The position numbers and the translations under genes were made by a program. From positions 2,852,001 to 2,916,000 of the forward strand of contig OX465600.1 in assembly GCA_950022295.1 (NCBI GenBank): a stretch of DNA of 64,000 bases. The letters are read 5' to 3'. Shown piece by piece: positions 58,434-64,000 of this stretch; positions within the stretch are counted from its first letter, which is position 1, and every line of letters begins with the position of its first letter. Under the pieces are notes generated by a model. The model searched no databases. It saw only the letters and a list, made by a program, of their open reading frames with translations, and had not been told where the DNA came from. Origin of the DNA: Bromus sterilis. Taxonomy: Eukaryota; Streptophyta; Magnoliopsida; Poales; Poaceae.

Positions 58434-59270
58434 TCAAGGGTATCCAAGATCAGAATCATAAAAACCTTTAAATTGATTTTCAATAAGCTCATTCTTCTTC
58501 TTACTAGGAAAGATATACTTACCTTTTTCCATACCGCGTAAGCGTATGTGCCTATTACCAATATCAATGAAGCCTTTCATAGCACGGAGGAAGTCTCTTC
58601 CGAGCACAATATTACTTTGGTTTGGCTCCATGATGAAGAAATCCATTGGTGCAGTCCTATGAAGGAATGCAACATGGACTTCTTTTACCTTTCCTTTAAC
58701 CTCTGAAATATCTCCATTAGAATGTTCATGATAAGATGATAATATATCCATATCCAGTTTCAAAGAATCATAAACTATTTTTGGCAAAGTGGAAACTGTG
58801 GATCCAATATCACAAAAAGCAAGGAAGCTTTGGTTAGAGATGCTAATCCTAACAAAGGGCTCCCAATCATCATTTATCTCCAACATTTCTTTCTTGTTGG
58901 ACTTAAGTTCCTCTACTTTCCCCAAATCTAGAGCATCCAGTCTTTTTTCAATAGTGGCAAGTCTATCTATGACAGTATCAATACTACGATCATAAACAAA
59001 ATAACTAGATAGACTATGCAAAATCTCAAGAGCCCTATCTTCATCACACTCTAGAAAATCTCCTTCAGCTATAATGTCAAGAGAGTGTTTACACCACTTA
59101 AAAAGACCATGGTAAAAATTTCTAAGCACAATCTTTATAGATATCCATGGCATAATTCTTTTATGTGCTTCAGAAATTCTGTCCCAAGCCTTCTTCATAT
59201 TTTCTCCATCCCTTTGACGGAAATCGAGAACTTCCGATTCCCGCAAAGCACCTAGTCCTAACATGTTCAT
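58434..59270 (-). CDS. gypsy gag-protease remnant ORF
   Basis: The 278-aa frame starts just inside the primer-binding site. Its first 90 residues (FRQRDGENMKKAWDRISEAH; CDEDRALEILHSLSSY) match the C-terminal part of the plant retrotransposon gag domain, and a coiled-coil-like stretch follows (about 97-130). From about 137 an aspartic-protease-like domain is seen: FLAFCDIGSTVSTLPKIVYD with D154 in a D-I-G-S motif, then SNIVLGRDFLRAMKGFIDIG. Active plant retroelement proteases usually have DTG or DLG with a small residue next, so activity is doubtful. The frame then ends at a stop shortly before the shared 3' untranslated DNA. Most of gag is missing at the N-terminus. Confidence 0.65.
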   Translation of the reverse strand: MNMLGLGALRESEVLDFRQRDGENMKKAWDRISEAHKRIMPWISIKIVLRNFYHGLFKWCKHSLDIIAEGDFLECDEDRALEILHSLSSYFVYDRSIDTVIDRLATIEKRLDALDLGKVEELKSNKKEMLEINDDWEPFVRISISNQSFLAFCDIGSTVSTLPKIVYDSLKLDMDILSSYHEHSNGDISEVKGKVKEVHVAFLHRTAPMDFFIMEPNQSNIVLGRDFLRAMKGFIDIGNRHIRLRGMEKGKYIFPSKKKNELIENQFKGFYDSDLGYP

Positions 59271-61069
59271 CTAAACAAGGAGGACTTCTAACAGCAAGAT
59301 AAATAATTTTTTTGTAAATTTTGATAAAAGACACAAAGATAAAATATGAAAGATAAATTAACAAGACAAAAAACAAAGGTAAAGGGTAGTGTGCAACTCC
59401 CCTATCTTAGCACTTGGAGTCCCCGGCAACGGCGCCAGAAATACTCTTGCTTATTGGCTTCTCGCCCTTCGTTGGTAGGCCCCAAGTGGAAGGCGTGATG
59501 CAGTACAACAACGAGTTTTACCTCAGTAAAGATACCAAGGATTGTCTCCAGTAGGACTCCAGAGATGATAAGTAGGTGTCAGCAGCGCAACTGACGCGGA
59601 CCTGCACACAGACACAGATAACTTTGTTCCCAACGAAGTTCAGAGAGGTTGTCAATCTCTACGGTCTTGTTGTTCACAAATGATAAAACCCAAGGAATAA
59701 TGATAGAAACTGAAAAGTAAATATAGCTTGGAAACAATAATGAGGATATGGACCGGGATACGTGATGTTCGCTAGTGATGTCTCCCTCCCAAAAGACGAT
59801 AATAATTGCTATGCGAGGTAAAGAAATTACAGAAAGGCAATTGACAGGATTATGAACGCACCGCAATGCTAACTATGCTACAAAAGAAAGGAAGAGGTTC
59901 AAAAGCTCGGGCAGTACGCCAAAATAAGTAGACCGAAATCCATCTGCATCTACTACTAATCATCCACCTTGAGATATCTATCCAGAACATCTCGCTGGTA
60001 TTAAGTTGCGAGCCCCACCCAAAGTGTAAACCCAAAGCAACAGACAACTGCATTAAAAAGAACTTTGCGTAAAGTAAACAATCCTTGCAACCGCGGTTAC
60101 AAGCACCATTATTTTCCCCCTTGTGGCAACAGCACATCCCCTAGACTCATGTTTCTGTCACTCAAGCATGTCATCGGGGAGGCATGAACCCACAATCTAG
60201 CACAACGCTCCCTCTTGGAGTCACTACCTACTACTTGGCCAAAGCAATAAACAGCAACGGAGAACATGCAAGAATTACTTAGGAATAAAATTATAAGAGA
60301 TAAAAACCAAATATATTACTCTATCACAATCTGAAAATAATCTCATAATCCATCAGATCCGATCAAACTCAACATAGCAATAGCAGAAATATTACAAAGG
60401 TGCCTCGATCATGTAGGGCAGCTCACGAGGTCTAAACAATGAAGATCAAAGAGGGGAGGAGAACATCACATAGCTACTGATCACGGACCCATGGTCCAAG
60501 GAAAACTACTCACGAGACATCCGGGGAGCATCCATGTTGGAGAGGAGACTCCCGGAGGTCAATCCTCCCTCCGACAGGGTGCCGGGAAGAGTTCTTCTGG
60601 TGCTCCCGATCTTGGAAGCGCGGCGGCGGCGGAAAAGAGGCGATTTCACGGAATAGGGTTCTTCTTCTGGAGTTTTCCCGTCATGGGGGATAAATAGGCG
60701 AAAGGGGGCAGCCAGAGGTGGGCCAGGGCCCCCAGGCGCCCCCCTGGCGCGGCCAGGGGTGGGGCCGCGCCGAGTGGCCGTTTGGGCCCCCTGGCTCCCC
60801 TCTGGCCCCTCCCGGACTCTTCTCGAAGCTTCCGTCACGCTGATTTTTTATCTGAATTTTCCCGAATTTTTCTGGCACTTTTTATATGGGGGAAAACTGA
60901 AATAGAAAAACAGCAGAAAACAAGAACTGGCACTGGGGTGCATTGAGTTAATAGGTTAGTCCAAATATGATCAAAAATGTATGAAAGTTTATCTAGATCA
61001 TAGCAATATCACACAAAACATGCATGGAGCAAGCAGAAATTATCGATACGTTTTGGGCGTATCAACAAG

Positions 61070-63412
61070 TCAATTTGATCCACTCTTTTCGATATTTTGA
61101 GCACTCATGTAATGGATGAGCGTAAGCACGAGAGTTGACACTTAGGATGGCAAAGAGAGAAGTACGGAGGGGGAAGAGAAAAAGGATGAGAAAGGTTCAC
61201 ATCAATGAGGACAATCATAGGCAAGAGATGCCAAATGATAGATATGATGCGAGGAGTAGGGATTGCCATGCAACGGATGCACATACGAGCTAAGAAGCTC
61301 TCCAAACTATATGCATAAAGATCATCTCTATGGAGTACAAGGATATAAAGAGAGTACTAGTGTGGATCTCTCAAAAGGATAGTAGTGTTGCCCCTTTCTC
61401 TATTTTTATTTCTTTTTCTCTTTTTTCTATTTTTTTGTATTTTTTGGTGGCCTCAATGGCTCTTTCTATTTAACTCTCATTTGTCCTCTTTGGGATCTTT
61501 TATTGTGTCCACTTTGGGATCTTTTCCTCACTTAAGGGCAACACTCTATTTTACAAGAAGGTAAAGGAGATCTTTCACACTTTACAAGGTACTCAAAACA
61601 TAAAGAAGATGTAATTATCATGATGTATGCAAGGTATGTCGCTGCCAGTGTAGCAGGAACATGTATGACATGAAGATCAAGTCATGAAGAGGTGGATGTT
61701 GCATGGCAATATAACTCGGAAAGGCTATGGAAATGCCTTGATAGGTAGGTATGGTGGCTGTTTTGAGGAAAGATAAAGGGAGGCTTATGATGACAGAGCG
61801 TATCATGCCAAGGGTTTGGATGTACCGGCGAAGGTGGACACCAACTCTCAGAGTGAGAAGAAGGCAATGCACGGCACGGGAAAGGCTAGCAAAATATGGG
61901 AAGATGGAAGTGTCAACTCTCAATACTTACATTAGTCCGAAGAACTCATGCACTTATTATCGGTAACTCTCAATCTAATAAGGAGGTTCACAAAGAGACA
62001 AGTACCCCGAGGAGGAGTGTATGGGGGTTTGGTTATCCTTGCGCATCTTCGACTCATGGTATGTGAGTGTACTCTAATATTCGACTCCTCAGAAGAGTAG
62101 TGATCCATCTAGTAGCTAGAGTTCTCAACTAGTTTTGTAGGTTTTGAAAATAAACATGGATTGCCCAAAATACGACACCTATTACTAATAGGCAAGAGCT
62201 CTTGACACCAAAAGTCCAAACATTACCCACAACAATACCTCAAAACCATTGCAAGCTACTACTAGAATTAAATAGCTACCTCAACTACCAACTTTCAAAA
62301 CAAGACACAACTCAGTGCAACAACCTACTCTCTTTAACAAGATAAACATGAAAACTAAAAAGAGTTTCAGCAACAAAATAAACAAAAGCCAAGGCTCTTG
62401 CTAAAGACAAACTAAGACTAAAACTAAACATGGCAGTAGCTATGAAAAGATAAAGAACACACAACAGCAAAAAGATAAGCAGGAAAAATCCTATGATGTG
62501 TTCTAGATTTTGAAAGTGGAGCGTGTTTCTCTCCCACACAAATTAAGAAATGATCTAACTTGTTATGAACAGCAAGCAAAGCTAAAGAAAACTAAAAACA
62601 AAACCTAAGAGCGAGACGCTCCAAGCATAGCACATAACGCATGAAGTGATAAAAATATAGTGAGACGAAGGACGAACTGATGATTTGTTGATGGAGAAGG
62701 GGATGCACGGGGGCATCCCCAAGCTTAGACGCTTGAGTCTCCTTGAATATTTATTGGGGATGCATGGGGGCATCCCCAAGCTTGAGCGCTTGACACTCCT
62801 GGATCTTCTTTCATCATCTTCCAACGCACACTTGAAAACTCCCTTCATACATAACTCATCATAAGCTGATTAGAGAGGTTAGTACCCTTAATAAAATAAT
62901 TTTTCCCACTGGATATGAAGATATTCTTGAAGAGCTACTGTTTCTCAAGAGTGCCAAAAAGTTTTTGCAAAGAAAAAGCAAGCTTAAGGTTTGCAAAAGT
63001 TAGGAGAGACAAAACGTGGCAGAATCTGTGAAAAACGGAACAGCAGATAGTAAAGAATTTTTTAGGGGCACTTCTGCAATCAAATCAAAAAACTCAGAAC
63101 ATACGAAAGTTTAGTAATTGTATAGAGCATACTGTGTAAAAGTTTCAGCTCGAAAATATGAACTGGGATTTTTCTACAATTTTTCTGGTCACGAGGACAG
63201 AATCTGTTTTCTGGACAGCTTGTCACAACTTTTACTTTCCTTGCCCTAAGAGGCTATAACTTGGCACAAAGCTGAAAAATAAAGATACAATGATGTTGCT
63301 ACAGTAGTAACAATCATCAAGACCACTAAGAACAGAACAAAAGCAAAAAGAAAAACCTAAATTCGTTGCGGGCTGCCTCCCGAAAGCGCTTCTTTAGAGC
63401 CATTAGCTAGGC
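61070..63412. repeat. internal DNA of the outer gypsy, partner of 56082-58420
   Basis: This is near identical to the inserted element's internal DNA, through 'cgggctgcctcccgaaagcg' and 'attagctaggctta'. After that point the two elements differ: here a different ORF follows, while the nested element has its gag-protease remnant. Confidence 0.7.
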
Positions 63413-63988
63413 TTAAAGATTATGAAAGATGCTCACAAGAGAATAAGAATTGAAGTAAAAGAGAGCATCAAGAAGAAAATGTGAAACACATTTAAGCCTA
63501 ACCCACTTCCTATGCATAGGCATCTTGTAAGAAAATAAATCAAAAAAGCACAAAGTGACATGCATAGGAAGGTGGAACAAGAATAACTTCGAAAGTTTCA
63601 GTTTAGAGAGAGGTGTTTTTCTCACATGGAAGTTTCTATAACCAAACTTTCCTCTCTCAAAGTAATTTTCAGTAATATCATGAACAACATCAAGAATATA
63701 ACTATCATATAAATCATATTTTTCATGACCTACAAGCACACGTGTATTGCTTTCAACACGGTTTTTAGGATCATAAGATAAATGCAACCCATCACATTGA
63801 GCCTTGATAAGAGCAAAATTCTCCGGAATAGTTGGAGATTTCAAAAGGATAATAGGGCAATCAAGTGTGGGTGCAACAACAATAATTTCATGCTTAACAT
63901 AAGGAACTATCTTCGTAGGCATCATCCATAGTGGCATCATGGCCATCAACAAAGCAAGTATCAAAATCATCAGAAAGGGAAGTATCAA
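63413..63988 (-). CDS. gypsy accessory ORF fragment
   Basis: The minus-strand frame gives 191 aa; the start is uncertain because the element continues past the window. It includes CDGLHLSYDPKNRVESNTRV, HEKYDLYDSYILDVVHDITE, NYFERGKFGYRNFHVRKTPL and DLFSYKMPMHRKWVRLKCV. I recognise the wording as a protein commonly annotated in grass Ty3/gypsy elements of this type, but no catalytic domain is evident. It lies just 5' of the shared 3' untranslated DNA of the outer element, where extra ORFs of Athila-like elements are often found. Function unknown. Confidence 0.5.
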   Translation of the reverse strand: MILPFLMILILALLMAMMPLWMMPTKIVPYVKHEIIVVAPTLDCPIILLKSPTIPENFALIKAQCDGLHLSYDPKNRVESNTRVLVGHEKYDLYDSYILDVVHDITENYFERGKFGYRNFHVRKTPLSKLKLSKLFLFHLPMHVTLCFFDLFSYKMPMHRKWVRLKCVSHFLLDALFYFNSYSLVSIFHNL

Positions 63989-64000
63989 GTGAGTCCTCGG

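Larger units (their letters stand above)
54082..61064 (-). mobile_element. complete non-autonomous gypsy (Athila-like) element nested in its own kind
   Basis: LTRs are 54082-55711 and 59448-61064. In plus orientation both begin TGCTTATTGG and end CGTATCA. Flanking AGAAG (54077-54081) and ACAAG (61065-61069) match at 4 of 5 positions, and the uninterrupted homologous site inside this element reads 'ggtacaagtcaattt', so the insertion point is exact. The primer-binding site on the minus strand, TGGCGCCGTTGCCGGGGA (59437-59420), is the type complementary to tRNA-Asp used by Athila-like elements. A purine tract precedes the 3' LTR. Only a gag-protease remnant is encoded; integrase and polymerase are missing. 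Confidence 0.85.
43786..64000 (-). mobile_element. outer Ty3/gypsy (Athila-like) element, interrupted twice, runs off the window
   Basis: One LTR of this minus-strand element is 43786-44216 plus 52516-53710 (1626 bp in total), split by a Copia element. It begins TGCTTATTGG on the plus strand and ends CGTATCA, as do the two LTRs of the inserted sister element. Its internal DNA is 53711-54081 and, beyond the second insertion, 61070-64000. A purine-rich tract (minus strand AAGCTTGGGGATG) adjoins the LTR at 53711. The other LTR lies past the window end. No complete gag or pol is visible. Confidence 0.8.

Noticed and set aside
54082..61064. Simple tandem array of three LTR units by unequal recombination
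   Set aside because: Flanking 5-bp duplications and the uninterrupted homologous site favour a nested insertion.

Overview
The window is nuclear DNA of a grass, most likely rice or a wild relative (Oryza). The evidence is spliced genes with canonical GT-AG introns, GC-rich first exons, Stowaway and Tourist MITEs, grass-type LTR retrotransposons, and a Poaceae-type DUF6598 gene family. The species is an inference. Only four genes look intact; most of the rest is transposable elements and duplicated intergenic DNA.

Region 1 (1-9.3 kb): a complete three-exon cytochrome P450 of the CYP75A (flavonoid 3',5'-hydroxylase) type on the minus strand, with nested MITEs in intron 1 and a MITE in its promoter. 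Behind it lie a Pack-MULE carrying a piece of a CONSTANS-like B-box gene, tandem duplications of the P450 upstream DNA, and a broken receptor-kinase pseudogene.

Region 2 (9.3-43.7 kb): three intact minus-strand paralogues of a DUF6598 gene (A 10.1-11.7, B 30.9-32.8, C 38.9-41.1 kb), each with exon 2 of exactly 248 nt and the same intron phases. B and C sit in a duplicated segment of about 6 kb. Between B and C is an inverted 5' fragment of a fourth copy. Between A and B is a transposon pile: a truncated Copia, a SINE, a long LTR-like unit, and a LINE split by a 6-kb Copia element with a 5-bp target-site duplication (TSD). A MULE with a perfect 9-bp TSD and internal 104-bp repeats lies about 160 bp upstream of the B start codon.

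Region 3 (43.8-64 kb): a nest of minus-strand LTR retrotransposons. An outer gypsy element (from 43,786, running past the window end) has a Copia element with BARE/Angela/RIRE1-like LTRs inserted in its LTR (44,217-52,515) and a second copy of its own family inserted in its internal region (54,082-61,064). The Copia carries only a gag gene, which appears to contain a 94-nt intron.

The P450 would act in flavonoid B-ring hydroxylation. DUF6598 has no established function that I can name. I see no shared pathway between them.
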